From CAZJYI01 sp964550025 (GTDB taxonomy: Bacteria > Verrucomicrobiota > Kiritimatiellia > UBA8416 > CAYOBW01), in NCBI GenBank assembly GCA_964550025.1, contig CAZJYI010000113.1, forward strand, positions 1 through 39,553: a DNA stretch of 39,553 nt, written 5' to 3'. The notes beneath the pieces were generated by a model. It did not search any database. It had not been told where the DNA came from and saw nothing but the letters and a program-made list of their open reading frames with translations. This document shows positions 1-8,291 of this stretch, piece after piece (position 1 is the first letter of the stretch; the number at the start of each line of letters is the position of its first letter). A program made the position numbers and the translations under genes.

Positions 1-310
1 ACGCTCCCCCCGCCTCACTCCTGGGCCGAATTGCCCGCTACCGTTCAGTTGTTCAGCTTGCCCTCGCAGCTCCCGCCGCCTCTCTGACCGGCCGAATTTC
101 CGCTCAGCGTGCAGTTGTTGAGTGTGCCGTCGTACGACCCGCCGCCGTAGTAAGCCGAATTGCCGCTCAGCGTGCAGTGGTTCAGCGTGCTTTCGTAGCT
201 CCCGCCGCCGTAGGGTGCCGAGTTCCCCGAGAGCGTGCAGTGGTTCAGTGTGCCGTCGTAGCTCCCGCCGCCATACCGGCCAGCCGAATTTCCCGAGAGC
301 GTACAGTTGC
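1..310 (-). repeat. in-gene tandem repeat, about 60-63 bp units
   Basis: Four to five direct copies encode the LNxCTLSGNSAxxYGGGSYDG unit of the beta-helix gene. The outermost copy (1-47) keeps GNSA and GGGS but carries two in-frame TGA codons. Near-identical units are a substrate for slippage and recombination. Confidence 0.8.
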
Positions 311-1928
311 TGACGACGCCATTGCCCCCTCGCATGTTGACGCCACCGCCGGACCAGTCGTGACTGACGCCGCCCGACCTCATCGTGTGGCCTTTGGTAA
401 CGGTGAAGCCGGCGAGCACCCCGGTGCTCATGTAGACGCCGCGTACGGCGTCAGGCCCATTGCCGCCTCCGGTAGCTTCAGCACCCACTATTTCAGTCAC
501 GGCCGGCCCGTTCACGGACCGAACCGTAGTGGCGTTTGTGATCACCACGCGGTTCTGGCACGCGTAACCGGGCGTCACGGCGCTCCCGGTCGCGTATACC
601 CCGTTGGTTACAAGCACGGTGTCTCCGGCCAACGCCGCATCGACTGCATGCTGGATGCTCCTGGCGGCCGTCGTCCAGTTGGTGAAAGGCCAGACGGCGG
701 CCCCGTTGGTGGAAACATAGTGAATGGGCGAATCGCCGGCGTGCGGTGCGCTGTTGCGGGTGAGGGTGACGGAATCCGCGGCCACTCCGCCGAACCGATT
801 TGTGCCGGACACCGTGATGGTGTTGGCGCCAAAACTCAGTGGAACGCTCGAGATTCGGAACGACAGGCCCGAGACGGAAAGCGTGCCACCGGCCCCGTTG
901 GCGGCGTTGGTCCAGGCCAGAAGCCCAACCACCCATTCGTTGTTCGTGCCGCCAATGGCAACGGGTGTCATATCGAACGAAACCGTGGTCATCGTATTGG
1001 TGATGGCGATGACGGGGAGAGGATGCTCGTACGCGCCCATGTCAACGGTGCCGCCGATAATGCGCGGCAGTCCGTCGAGGTCGGTCACGGCGGCGAGCTC
1101 GGCAAGGTTGGCGCCGGCATTCACGCAGGGTGAGGAGGGCTGCAGGCGATAGTCGTGGGACGCCGCGTCGACAAAGAGCGGATCGTCCGTGATGTTGCCG
1201 TCGGTGCCGGGAGTCACGTCCGGCGAGCAACAGTACGAGGTCTCGCCATCGAAAATGTCGTTTCCTCCGATGCGTGCCGTGTTCCCCCAGACGATGCAAT
1301 TGGTGAGGACGCTATCGTAGCTCCCCCCGCCCGACCCTTTCGCATAGTTTCCAGCGAGCGTACAGTTGATGAGCTTGCCTTTGTAGCACCCGCCGCCGTG
1401 GCTATCGTCCGCTTTATTGTCGTACAGCGTACAGTTGATGAGCTGTCCCCCGTAGGCCCCTCCGCCACGCTGGGACGCAGAGTTTCCGCGCAACAGGCAG
1501 TTGCTGATCACCGGTGTGTTGCCGTTACAGTGAACCCCCCCTCCGTTGTCCCCCCCGATTCCGTTCTTTCCCAGTCCCCCACGAATCGTGAAGCCGGTGA
1601 CCGCGCTGGCGCTGCTTCCGAGGCTGAAGCAACGGACGTTGCCCTGCCCGTCAACGGCGGTGACAGCCGGACCGTTCACGCTCTCGATCGTGATGTCACT
1701 GGTGACAACGATCTCGGAATCAAGCTCGTAGGTGCCGTTCGTCACCCGCACCACGTCGCCCGCGTTTGTCGCGACCGCCACCGCGCCCTGAATGGTGTGG
1801 AACGCATTCGACCACGCCGTCCCCGGCCCGTCGGTCGGACTGTTGGTCGAAACGTACCACGTATCGGCCGATGCCACTCCACCCCCCAGCAACCCCACGC
1901 ACAGAACACCCATCCATGTTGACTTCAT
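45..1928 (-). CDS. secreted beta-helix protein (choice-of-anchor Q type), 3' end interrupted by stops
   Basis: Predicted exported right-handed parallel beta-helix protein of unknown substrate. I start it at the ATG at 1928 (MKSTWMGVLCVG), because a signal peptide ending near VASA follows at once and a G-rich Shine-Dalgarno-like stretch precedes it. Early residues read TWYVSTNSPTDGPGTAWSNA, the usual DUF1565-type opening of polysaccharide-lyase-like helices, and a second such module (IHYVSTNGAAVWPFTNW) begins near residue 400. Between them sits a block ending in DPLFVDAASHDYRLQPSSPC and GAYEHP, typical of choice-of-anchor Q proteins. The C-terminal part is a tandem array of LNxCTLSGNSAxxYGGGSYDG units. 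The frame stops at TGA 47-45 exactly where the next unit needs Cys; the repeat then continues in frame to the window edge with a second TGA. The gene is probably truncated by nonsense mutation. The family call is reasonably safe; the function is unknown. Confidence 0.75.
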   Translation of the reverse strand: MKSTWMGVLCVGLLGGGVASADTWYVSTNSPTDGPGTAWSNAFHTIQGAVAVATNAGDVVRVTNGTYELDSEIVVTSDITIESVNGPAVTAVDGQGNVRCFSLGSSASAVTGFTIRGGLGKNGIGGDNGGGVHCNGNTPVISNCLLRGNSASQRGGGAYGGQLINCTLYDNKADDSHGGGCYKGKLINCTLAGNYAKGSGGGSYDSVLTNCIVWGNTARIGGNDIFDGETSYCCSPDVTPGTDGNITDDPLFVDAASHDYRLQPSSPCVNAGANLAELAAVTDLDGLPRIIGGTVDMGAYEHPLPVIAITNTMTTVSFDMTPVAIGGTNNEWVVGLLAWTNAANGAGGTLSVSGLSFRISSVPLSFGANTITVSGTNRFGGVAADSVTLTRNSAPHAGDSPIHYVSTNGAAVWPFTNWTTAARSIQHAVDAALAGDTVLVTNGVYATGSAVTPGYACQNRVVITNATTVRSVNGPAVTEIVGAEATGGGNGPDAVRGVYMSTGVLAGFTVTKGHTMRSGGVSHDWSGGGVNMRGGNGVVSNCTLSGNSAGRYGGGSYDGTLNHCTLSGNSAPYGGGSYESTLNHCTLSGNSAYYGGGSYDGTLNNCTLSGNSAGQRGGGSCEGKLNN

Positions 1929-2026
1929 CACGTTTGTCCCCCGTTCAGGATTCCCGGCCGATAAGCTCATAGCCCGTACTCACTAACTAGTTCCTGTTGC
2001 GGAAGGCGCTTGCGTGCGCTCCCAGG

Positions 2027-2053
2027 TAGCCTGCTTCCGCCGGAAGCAGGCTA
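2027..2053 (-). terminator. perfect 13-bp hairpin after the toxin-antitoxin operon
   Basis: TAGCCTGCTTCCG (2027-2039) pairs perfectly with 2041-2053 around one central base. It lies 17 bp past the antitoxin stop and also faces the start of the beta-helix gene. There is no T-tract, so intrinsic termination is uncertain; it could be a REP-like palindrome. Confidence 0.35.
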
Positions 2054-2069
2054 TTCATGAAAATGCGCG

Positions 2070-2366
2070 CTAGACCACGCGGATCTGGAGGTGCCGACCG
2101 CAGGCAGACACATATCGTTCGAGCGTCTCGATTGAGACATTCGCTCCTCGCTCTATCCGTGAGATCACGCTCTGTGTTGTTCCCATGATGTCAGCGACTT
2201 CGCGCTGTGTTATCCCTGCCTTCTGCCTGGCCTTGGATAGTTCCGCCGCAACCTGGTATTCCAAGGCGAGCTCCCCTTTGACTCGCCGATAGGCTGGGAG
2301 GCTCCGAATGGTCTCTGCCTGAGCTCGGTGTGCTGCACGCAGTTTTGACCTGACAGATCTATTCAT
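2070..2366 (-). CDS. XRE-family antitoxin, HigA-like
   Basis: DNA-binding antitoxin of a HigBA-like pair, 98 residues. The region AELSKARQKAGITQREVADIMGTTQSVISRIERG is a textbook XRE helix-turn-helix: QREVADIMGTTQSVISRIE covers the two helices and the turn. I prefer the ATG at 2366 to the in-frame GTG at 2375, because GAGAGGTG lies about 6 nt upstream of the ATG. The ATG overlaps the toxin stop by 8 nt (ATGAATAG), so the two are translationally coupled with toxin first, the usual HigBA order. It would be expected to neutralise the toxin and repress its own promoter; that is family knowledge, not visible here. The C-terminus (YVSACGRHLQIRVV) resembles that of HigA-type antitoxins. Confidence 0.85.
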   Translation of the reverse strand: MNRSVRSKLRAAHRAQAETIRSLPAYRRVKGELALEYQVAAELSKARQKAGITQREVADIMGTTQSVISRIERGANVSIETLERYVSACGRHLQIRVV

Positions 2367-2703
2367 CGTATTCACCTCTCTCTATGGCTGCCACCACCTT
2401 CAGTGCCTGCTTGATCTCGCGTTGAGGAGTCTTCCGCGACTTCTTCGCGAAAGCGTGGACGCCGACCACAAGATCACCTTGATAGTACCAGTAGAATACA
2501 CGCACCTGACGGCCACGTCTGAGCCGAATCTCAAACAGGTTCCTCGACATCTTCCTGGCAAACGGCTCAATCAGGAATCCCTCCGCTTCCAGCTTCTCAA
2601 CAGTGGCCAGGTATTCAGCCTGGCATTCTTCCGGTTGCTCCGCGATGAACTCTCGGACCTGCCGAACCGCCACGTATTCCTTCTTTGCCACGCACCAACA
2701 CAT
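2359..2703 (-). CDS. RelE/HigB-type toxin (Gp49-like)
   Basis: Small basic toxin of 114 residues. Known relatives are ribosome-dependent mRNA interferases of the RelE superfamily, Gp49/DUF891 branch. Visible hallmarks are the helix EFIAEQPEECQAEYLATVEKL, then LFEIRLRRGRQVRVFYWYY, then VGVHAFAKKSRKTPQREIKQA, which give the beta-sheet core followed by the family's typical FxKKxxKTPxxEI helix. I start at the ATG at 2703 (MCWCVAKKEY). The frame stays open upstream to 2910, but that extension is Cys-rich, unlike the family, and looks like intergenic sequence. No strong Shine-Dalgarno is visible, and the GTG five codons on is another possible start. It is first in the operon with the antitoxin. Confidence 0.82.
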   Translation of the reverse strand: MCWCVAKKEYVAVRQVREFIAEQPEECQAEYLATVEKLEAEGFLIEPFARKMSRNLFEIRLRRGRQVRVFYWYYQGDLVVGVHAFAKKSRKTPQREIKQALKVVAAIERGEYDE

Positions 2704-3057
2704 AGCATATAAGCGATATTGAGAGCAAGCCCGAAGTGCCCGACGCGTCAAGACTTCGGAGCTCTCGGTCGGCAACTCAGGGGAGTAGCCACAGGAGGCA
2801 CAGAAGCCACATAAGAGAACTTGATTCCTCAGTGCTGCCCCGCATCGACAGGACTCACCGTTCGCATCGACGCTCGGCACGTAGTCCAGACCTGCTGTTC
2901 CTCTGTGCATTTTGTGCCTTTGTGGCCAACCCCGGGCCGGGTGTCGAACAGCTCCGGCTCGGCGCAGCAGATACTCCCGCCGTTTTGCCTTTCGCCCCCG
3001 CCCCTGGTTCGTGTACAGTTCCGCCCGCGACGGAGACGTCCCAAAACAGCAGTCGTT
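2704..3057. other. intergenic gap upstream of the toxin-antitoxin pair
   Basis: I see no supported gene here. Frames through it read as low-complexity Cys-rich or Ser/Arg-rich peptides. Words such as TTCTGTGCCTCCTGTGGC and GTGCATTTTGTGCCTTTG recur in a pattern typical of non-coding spacer. The TA promoter must lie at the left edge, but no convincing -35/-10 pair was found. Confidence 0.5.
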
Positions 3058-3595
3058 TCGTGATCTCGGTTCTCGTCCCGGACCGTACGGGCATTCTGCG
3101 TGATATCACGACGGCCCTGGCAGACAGCGTTACGTCGTCACGTTGACGGGCACAGACAGGCCCGGAATTCTCAAGCGCCTCACCACGTGTCTCGCGGACA
3201 AGAGCATCAACATCGAAGACTGGGAATGCCATTTTGAGGGCAAGGTCGTCACCTACACCGGCTCCCTGACGGTACCGCCGCGGCTCTCCATACGCCAGCT
3301 ACAGTCAGAGTCCGGCACGGCCATAGGCATCGAGACACTCGGCGCGCCGGGAACAACGGCTGCCGAGACCATCGCGGGCATCATCCTCGACGAAGCCGCA
3401 ATCGGCATGACCAACAACAAAACCACGGCCGTGCGCGTCATCCCCGTGCCCGGGAAAGCCGCCGGCGAATACGTGGATTTCGGCGGCCTGTTCGGCGCCG
3501 GCACGGTCACGCGGCCCAACGCACCCGATGGGGCGGCCGCCTTCGTACGACGCGGGGGACACGTACCCGCACCGTTGCGCAGTTTGGGGAACTGA
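3058..3595 (+). pseudogene. fused remnant of a double-ACT regulator and a UPF0210/DUF711 gene
   Basis: Three pieces of two genes survive. (1) 3058-3120 reads RFVISVLVPDRTGILRDITT, the start of the first ACT domain of GcvR-like double-ACT proteins, with no start codon left. (2) After a deletion and frame change, 3126-3320 reads RYVVTLTGTDRPGILKRLTT and then INIEDWECHFEGKVVTYTG, the second ACT domain. (3) From about 3322, in the same frame, it continues as IETLGAPGTTAAETIAGIIL, then NNKTTAVRVIPVPGKAAGEY, and ends AFVRRGGHVPAPLRSLGN, which matches the C-terminus of UPF0210/DUF711 proteins (RGGRIPAPxxSxxN). ACT and UPF0210 genes are known neighbours in many bacteria, so this is an intact synteny collapsed by at least two deletions. 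Family identities are from memory of conserved motifs; the loss of frame is seen directly. Confidence 0.75.
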
Positions 3596-3641
3596 CCCGG
3601 AACAGTCTTTGCGCAAGCCGCGTTCCCGGCTGCACTCTCCA

Positions 3642-3774
3642 GTAGCGCGGAAATCCGTTCCGCGCACACGCATGGACGAAGAGGATGGCAAGCGAGAACA
3701 CAGCCCCCCGGTCACACATCTCTCTTCAACCATTCGCCAGCCATGCTCATGCGCGGAACGGATTTCCGCGCTAC
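3642..3774. repeat. 25-bp perfect inverted repeat, each arm itself palindromic
   Basis: The arm at 3642-3666 (core GCGCGGAAATCCGTTCCGCGC is 21 nt, at 3645-3665) is the exact reverse complement of 3750-3774. Each arm can also fold alone (GCGCGGAA/TTCCGCGC, 5-nt loop). This REP/BIME-like architecture with an 83-bp spacer fills most of the 3596-3938 gap, which otherwise shows no gene. Confidence 0.85.
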
Positions 3775-3938
3775 GTGGATGTCCGTCATTCGCTTTCCCG
3801 CCGATCCTACTCTCTTTCGCGCCTATCCCGCGGAGCGGCTCCGCCGGATTCGCGAGTGGGACGAGTGCGAGTAGGAACTGCGATTCAGGTGCGCTGCGTG
3901 CTTCCGTGCAGCGACTTCCGCCCTTCCCCAGAACAACC

Positions 3939-4928
3939 TCACTTCACCGGCCCTTCCCCGTACACCTCGACTTCGACGTAGTGGTTCATCTCGCTCGCCG
4001 TGCTGCCGTTGCTGTACAGCCAGACGTAGCGGGCAGGTGGGCCTCCGGCGCTGATGAGCCGTCCTCGTGCCGTCTCGATGTACTCGGGGTCCTCGCCTTT
4101 CCCGAACCCCAGCGAATCGTCTACGTCGTTGTTGAAGATCACCGACGGCACGGCGGCTTCTTCGTCGCTCGACAACAGTACCACCACGTCATGGTAGGCG
4201 CGGGGCTGGGAGTGGTAGTGCCAGACCACGACGGCGTGGACATGGTAGAGATCTCCCAGGTCGATCCGAACGGACTGCGGTCCCGTGCCCAATTCAACGT
4301 AACTGCCGTCGCTGCCCTCCTTGTCACCGTCGGTCACGTACGACAACTCCCCGACAACCGGCTCGCTGTCGCTGGCTGTCACCGGCCGTCCGCGCGAAAT
4401 CAGATGGGTGGACACGGGCACGAGCATCGTTCCGACATCCAGCCAGGGATCGCGCAGCTTGTGCTTGCGCATGAGGTCTTTCGGCGCACCGATGTAGAGC
4501 GGCTTCGGGTACTCAATAACCAACCGCCTGAAAGGCGTCCCCGGTGCTTCCGGCTCCGGGGCAGGTACGGTCTCCTCAACGACGGCAGGTGGCGCGGCAG
4601 GGAGCCGCCGGGGCGGCGTCGGAGTTGCCCGCTCAGGGCGGCGAACCGGAGCAGATGGAGACGGCCGGGGGCGCACAGACGCCGATCGCGGCGTTCCCCG
4701 CTCGTCTGCGGCATGGCCCTTCTCGAGCCTTTCAATCCGCTTTCGCAGCGCGAGAAGGCGGGCCTGTTCGGCAGCCCGCTGCCGTCCCTGGATGTGGAGC
4801 AGTCCGGCCAGGCAGCATACAATGGCCATGAGCCCACTCACAGCCGCCGCCGTCCAGCGCCTGCGCAGAGCCGACACGACAGCAGCACACAGAAACGCAC
4901 AAAGCACAACCGCGGTCAGCAACACCAT
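3939..4928 (-). CDS. membrane-anchored protein with C-terminal discoidin-like domain
   Basis: Unknown function, 329 residues. The start is the ATG at 4928, preceded by GAGGTGA at good spacing; the open frame upstream lacks any signal. Two hydrophobic segments (about residues 2-20 and 28-45) are followed by a charged coiled-coil stretch (RAAEQARLLALRKRIERLEK), then a Pro/Arg-rich linker (about 75-125). The C-terminal 190 residues contain VTASDSEPVVGELSYVTDGD, then SVRIDLGDLYHVHAVVVWHY and ARYVWLYSNGSTASEMNHYV, the pattern of F5/8 type C (discoidin-like) sugar-binding domains: a new-residue loop, a beta-sandwich core and the final edge strand. The likely topology puts the binding domain outside the cytoplasmic membrane. 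It follows the helicase on the same strand after a 176-bp gap containing a long hairpin. Confidence 0.75.
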   Translation of the reverse strand: MVLLTAVVLCAFLCAAVVSALRRRWTAAAVSGLMAIVCCLAGLLHIQGRQRAAEQARLLALRKRIERLEKGHAADERGTPRSASVRPRPSPSAPVRRPERATPTPPRRLPAAPPAVVEETVPAPEPEAPGTPFRRLVIEYPKPLYIGAPKDLMRKHKLRDPWLDVGTMLVPVSTHLISRGRPVTASDSEPVVGELSYVTDGDKEGSDGSYVELGTGPQSVRIDLGDLYHVHAVVVWHYHSQPRAYHDVVVLLSSDEEAAVPSVIFNNDVDDSLGFGKGEDPEYIETARGRLISAGGPPARYVWLYSNGSTASEMNHYVEVEVYGEGPVK

Positions 4929-5010
4929 GGTCTCACCTCTTTCTCTGTCCTGGATGCGGACGGCATCACATACCCAGCCAAGCTGCGACGAGGACATCCC
5001 CACCCTTTAT

Positions 5011-5072
5011 CTTTGCCATAGTCTTTACCTTCGTCTGCGCGGAAAGAGACGAGGGCAAAGATTATGGCAAAG
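5011..5072. repeat. long imperfect inverted repeat (about 27-bp arms)
   Basis: CTTTGCCATAGTCTTTACC (from 5011) and its continuation to 5037 pair with 5045-5072 with a few mismatches around a loop of about 8 nt. It lies between the helicase stop and the next gene on the same strand. Neither side has a T-tract, so a mobile palindrome or RNA-processing hairpin fits better than an intrinsic terminator. Confidence 0.7.
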
Positions 5073-5104
5073 ACGAAGAAGCAGGATCCGCGCCTTTCAT
5101 CGCG

Positions 5105-7822
5105 TCACCTCCAAATTCTCTTGATCTTGGCGCGGGCGTCGTCGACGGTCTGGCTGTTCGCCCGGGCCTGCACGACGAGCTTCTCGCCTTTGCCGCGCTT
5201 GGTGAAGACAGCCCTCCCCGGAGAAACGTGGATGTTCCAGGCATCGCTGAACCGTTCGGCGTGCGCCTTGGCATCGGCAAAACACGCCGGCAGAGGATGG
5301 TACACGGCAATGCGGTTTTCCTTGCGCTTGAAGTACCTTTCCAGCACGCGGGGCATGAGTCGGGAGAACCACGTATCGTGCAGCACCTGCTCATAGCGCG
5401 GGATCATGTAGCGTTGTTCTTCGATCGGCTGGAAGAGCTCGCAAATGCAGCGCGAGAAGAGATCCATGTCGGCAGGGTCCGACGAATCAAGAAAGACACG
5501 GAAGTAGCGGTCGGCACGCTCGTGCACGTCCAGCGTCGTCTCCGCGTCGCGGAGCAGTTTCAACTGCCGCAGCCCCTCGAGTACGGCCACGCAGATGTTG
5601 CGAAGCTGCTCGTTGGCACTGAGCTCGTAGCCTTTCATGTCGCCGAGCCCGCCGATGACGGCACGGTTTGCGAGCTGTTTGTCCAGCTTGAGCTCGAGAC
5701 TGGCCCACTCGCTGTTGTCGTACGGTTCGCCCACCCGCCAGGCGTCGTAGATTGTTTCGCGGTCGCGGCAGCGCTCCAGCATCTCGGCGTTGAACACGTG
5801 GGCGTTGAGCGCGACGTCCTCGGGGCCGGTTTCGGTCAGTCCGGGATGGATGTGCCCGAGGCCGTACTCGACGGCGCCGTCATCGCACAGCCCGTAGTAC
5901 CCGGTATGCTTGCGGGCAAATCGCTTGTAGTCGCTCAGTCCCCGCTCAAACTCAGGAGCCAGGCAGACCACGTCCCAGATGTTCGCCACCTTGCGGGGCA
6001 CGGTAGGATCCAACCGTATGGCCCGTCCCCGGAGCTGGTTGACCGTCATGTCGGTTGCGGCCGTCGTCAGGTCGACCAGCGTATTGACGCGCAGCGAATC
6101 CCACCCCTCGCCAAGCAGCCCGCGCGTGCCCACCAGGCACCGCGTCACGCCGCGTTCGAAGAGCTCCGTGATCATGGCCACGTAGTTGCGCGTGTTCCAT
6201 CCCCCACCCCGTCCGGTGACGCGATAGAATCCCGTTTCGAGACGTGCTTCGAGCGAGACGCTCAGATCATGCTTGCGAAGCCATTCTTCGGCCTCGCGCT
6301 CGAACGCGGGCAGCAAGTCGTCATCCACCAGGACGGTACTGCCCGTCACGAGTATCGGATCCAGCGCGTCCGTCGCCTCGTTGGACGTCAGTGCTCGCAT
6401 CGCGGCCACCGCGCCGCCGGATTCGTCGGTCAGCAGATCGGCCACTTCTTTGGCGATGGTGGCGCTCGAACGCTCAAAGTCGGTGATCACCAGCGCGCGC
6501 ACGTCGGTCCCCACGCTGAGCTCGTGCGACAGGATGGATATCAGCGCCGTCATCTTCGACTCGGAAAGCGCCAACAGCCGCCCCACGGTGGACTGGCATC
6601 GCCGGAGCCCCTTTTCGGTTAGCTGGAATCCCAACGGGCGAAACGCGCGAGCGAGATCCTCGTACTGCCGGCGGTCGGTCTCACGGCCGCTGACCAGCAG
6701 GCAACGTACGGCATAGCGGCCCACGAGGTCGGCCCGTTCGGCCAGTTCCAACGGTCCGTCGGCCAACGCGGCGAGGCAGCTCTTGACCGGGATGTCGTGC
6801 TCCTTCAGGTATCGCACGGTTTCGCTCAGGAACACGGGCCTGCGCCGCCATTCTCCAGCCACCCGTGCCGGACCGATGCCGTCCAGTTCACCCGCGAGCC
6901 ATGTCGAAAGCGTGGTGCCTTCAAAGCGTTCGACCTGCGACAGCACGCCGGACAGCGTGCTCGAGCAGCCGCGAACGTACGCCATCTCCGCTTCCGTGGG
7001 ACGCGTGAAATACGCGAGATCCTGGTACGGCGCCAGGTGCCCGTCCTTGACGACCGCCGGGGTCGGCAACATGAAGTCAATCTCGTGCAACAGTTCCCGG
7101 TGCAGCTCGAGCTCGCGGTCGGTCAGCTTGTCGGCCGAGGGGGGCGTGGCCGTCAGTCCGAGAATGCGCGGATGCCGCAACACTTCGACGAGTTTCAGAG
7201 CCACCTGGGCCCAATACCCCAGAAGATGATGGCATTCATCGAAGATCACGAGGCCGACGCCGCGGTCGCGAAAGGAGCGCATGAGGGCCAGGGACTCCTC
7301 GCTGACCACGGCGTCGTCCGACTCGCCACGCAGCCGCTCGCCTTTCCAGCGACGATACAGCGACGCCCAGAAACGGTCGGGATTGCGGTCTTCGTAGTCG
7401 CTCAGCCACTGGCGCGCGTTGTCGGCCGACTCGCCAGCCTCCTCCAACTCGGCCTGCCAGGCGGCGAGAAGGCGGATCCGGTCGTCGCCGGTAATCTCAC
7501 GGGTCCGGGCAAGCGACTGGTAGGTCAGCACCGTGATGGGGAGCCGGTCTTCGGGGCGCGTCGAGGCAATCGGGGCTCCGTCTTCCTCGATGAAGAAACG
7601 CGTCTTTTGCACCCACTGTTCCTGGATGGCGGTATTCGGGGCCAACACCAACGTGGGCACATTCATCTCCACCGCGATCATGAGACCGGTGATGGTCTTC
7701 CCCGACCCCGGGGGACTGACGACGTAGAGCTTGCTGTCGTCCCTCTTTTCGCCCGCGACGAACTCGAGGATCTGGCGCTGCGCCTTGCGCGGGGTAAGAG
7801 AGCATTTGCAGTGGCTGAGCAT
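5105..7822 (-). CDS. superfamily 2 DEAD/DEAH-box helicase, 905 aa
   Basis: ATP-dependent nucleic-acid translocase of unknown target. Numbering from the ATG at 7822 (MLSHCKCSLTPRKAQ): Walker A SPPGSGKT 36-43, Walker B DECH 195-198, motif III LTATPP 223-228, motif V GEGWDS 571-576, motif VI QLRGRAIR 596-603. The Q-motif-like LTPRKAQRQILEF precedes Walker A. Between the two RecA lobes there is a long insert, and about 300 residues of unrecognised C-terminal sequence follow. The organisation resembles type III restriction/UvrB-like SF2 proteins, but no nuclease domain is visible. No adjacent methylase or nuclease was found; the next gene upstream on the same strand is a retron-type RT, 469 bp away. 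The start is not supported by a strong Shine-Dalgarno; the open frame runs to 7873. Confidence 0.85.
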   Translation of the reverse strand: MLSHCKCSLTPRKAQRQILEFVAGEKRDDSKLYVVSPPGSGKTITGLMIAVEMNVPTLVLAPNTAIQEQWVQKTRFFIEEDGAPIASTRPEDRLPITVLTYQSLARTREITGDDRIRLLAAWQAELEEAGESADNARQWLSDYEDRNPDRFWASLYRRWKGERLRGESDDAVVSEESLALMRSFRDRGVGLVIFDECHHLLGYWAQVALKLVEVLRHPRILGLTATPPSADKLTDRELELHRELLHEIDFMLPTPAVVKDGHLAPYQDLAYFTRPTEAEMAYVRGCSSTLSGVLSQVERFEGTTLSTWLAGELDGIGPARVAGEWRRRPVFLSETVRYLKEHDIPVKSCLAALADGPLELAERADLVGRYAVRCLLVSGRETDRRQYEDLARAFRPLGFQLTEKGLRRCQSTVGRLLALSESKMTALISILSHELSVGTDVRALVITDFERSSATIAKEVADLLTDESGGAVAAMRALTSNEATDALDPILVTGSTVLVDDDLLPAFEREAEEWLRKHDLSVSLEARLETGFYRVTGRGGGWNTRNYVAMITELFERGVTRCLVGTRGLLGEGWDSLRVNTLVDLTTAATDMTVNQLRGRAIRLDPTVPRKVANIWDVVCLAPEFERGLSDYKRFARKHTGYYGLCDDGAVEYGLGHIHPGLTETGPEDVALNAHVFNAEMLERCRDRETIYDAWRVGEPYDNSEWASLELKLDKQLANRAVIGGLGDMKGYELSANEQLRNICVAVLEGLRQLKLLRDAETTLDVHERADRYFRVFLDSSDPADMDLFSRCICELFQPIEEQRYMIPRYEQVLHDTWFSRLMPRVLERYFKRKENRIAVYHPLPACFADAKAHAERFSDAWNIHVSPGRAVFTKRGKGEKLVVQARANSQTVDDARAKIKRIWR

Positions 7823-8291
7823 GGAACGAGTGTACGGGGGTAGACGAAGTGGGCAAAGGGAAAAAGGGGGCAATCCTGTGTCGGGCCTTCAGCCCTCGGG
7901 GGCTCCTACGTTCTATATGTCCCCCAGGGCTACCCGCCCTGGGCTGGCCTCTACCGGGCTTTCAGCCCTACGTGGGACTCCCCATCCGCGGGACTCCCCC
8001 ACGATCCCTGCCCTGTCAATGTGCGGGATCGTATTCTCCTGTGAGGACCCAACGCCACGCGCCGCGGTGGTCCCTTCCCCAATCGTAATCCCACTCCTCC
8101 CCCTCACCGATCGTCCCGATGACCGCTCCGAGACGATCGGGGCGCCAGAGAGTGCGATTAAGATCGGGGAGGGGCATGTCTCCCCATCCGCGGGACTCTT
8201 TCCCTGTTGCGAACACATCGCGGCGTGTTGCCAACCGACTTCTTCGGGACGGGCTATTCCGGACCGCCGACGCCACAAACGCCGGGCCGGA
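7823..8291. repeat. gap with palindromes related to those around the RAYT transposase
   Basis: No gene seen. 7876-7980 holds CGGGCCTTCAGCCC, CCAGGGC...GCCCTGG and CGGGCTTTCAGCCC, the same words that flank the transposase at 21.2 kb. Farther on, GGGACTCCCCATCCGCGGGA and a near copy (about 8178-8200) recur. The gap separates the helicase from the RT. Confidence 0.6.

Noticed and set aside
2704..2910. N-terminal Cys-rich extension of the HigB-like toxin, like a zinc ribbon
   Set aside because: The toxin family starts at the MCWCVAKKEY region; the extension reads through TGTGGCTTCTGTGCC-type spacer words also seen elsewhere in the window.
5011..5072. Intrinsic terminator for the helicase
   Set aside because: The hairpin is long and AT-mixed with no T-tract on either side.
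7823..8291. Retron RNA downstream of the RT
   Set aside because: Palindromes here match the RAYT-associated family and lack a1/a2 arms with an internal UUU hairpin; the upstream region 9518-9648 fits all criteria.
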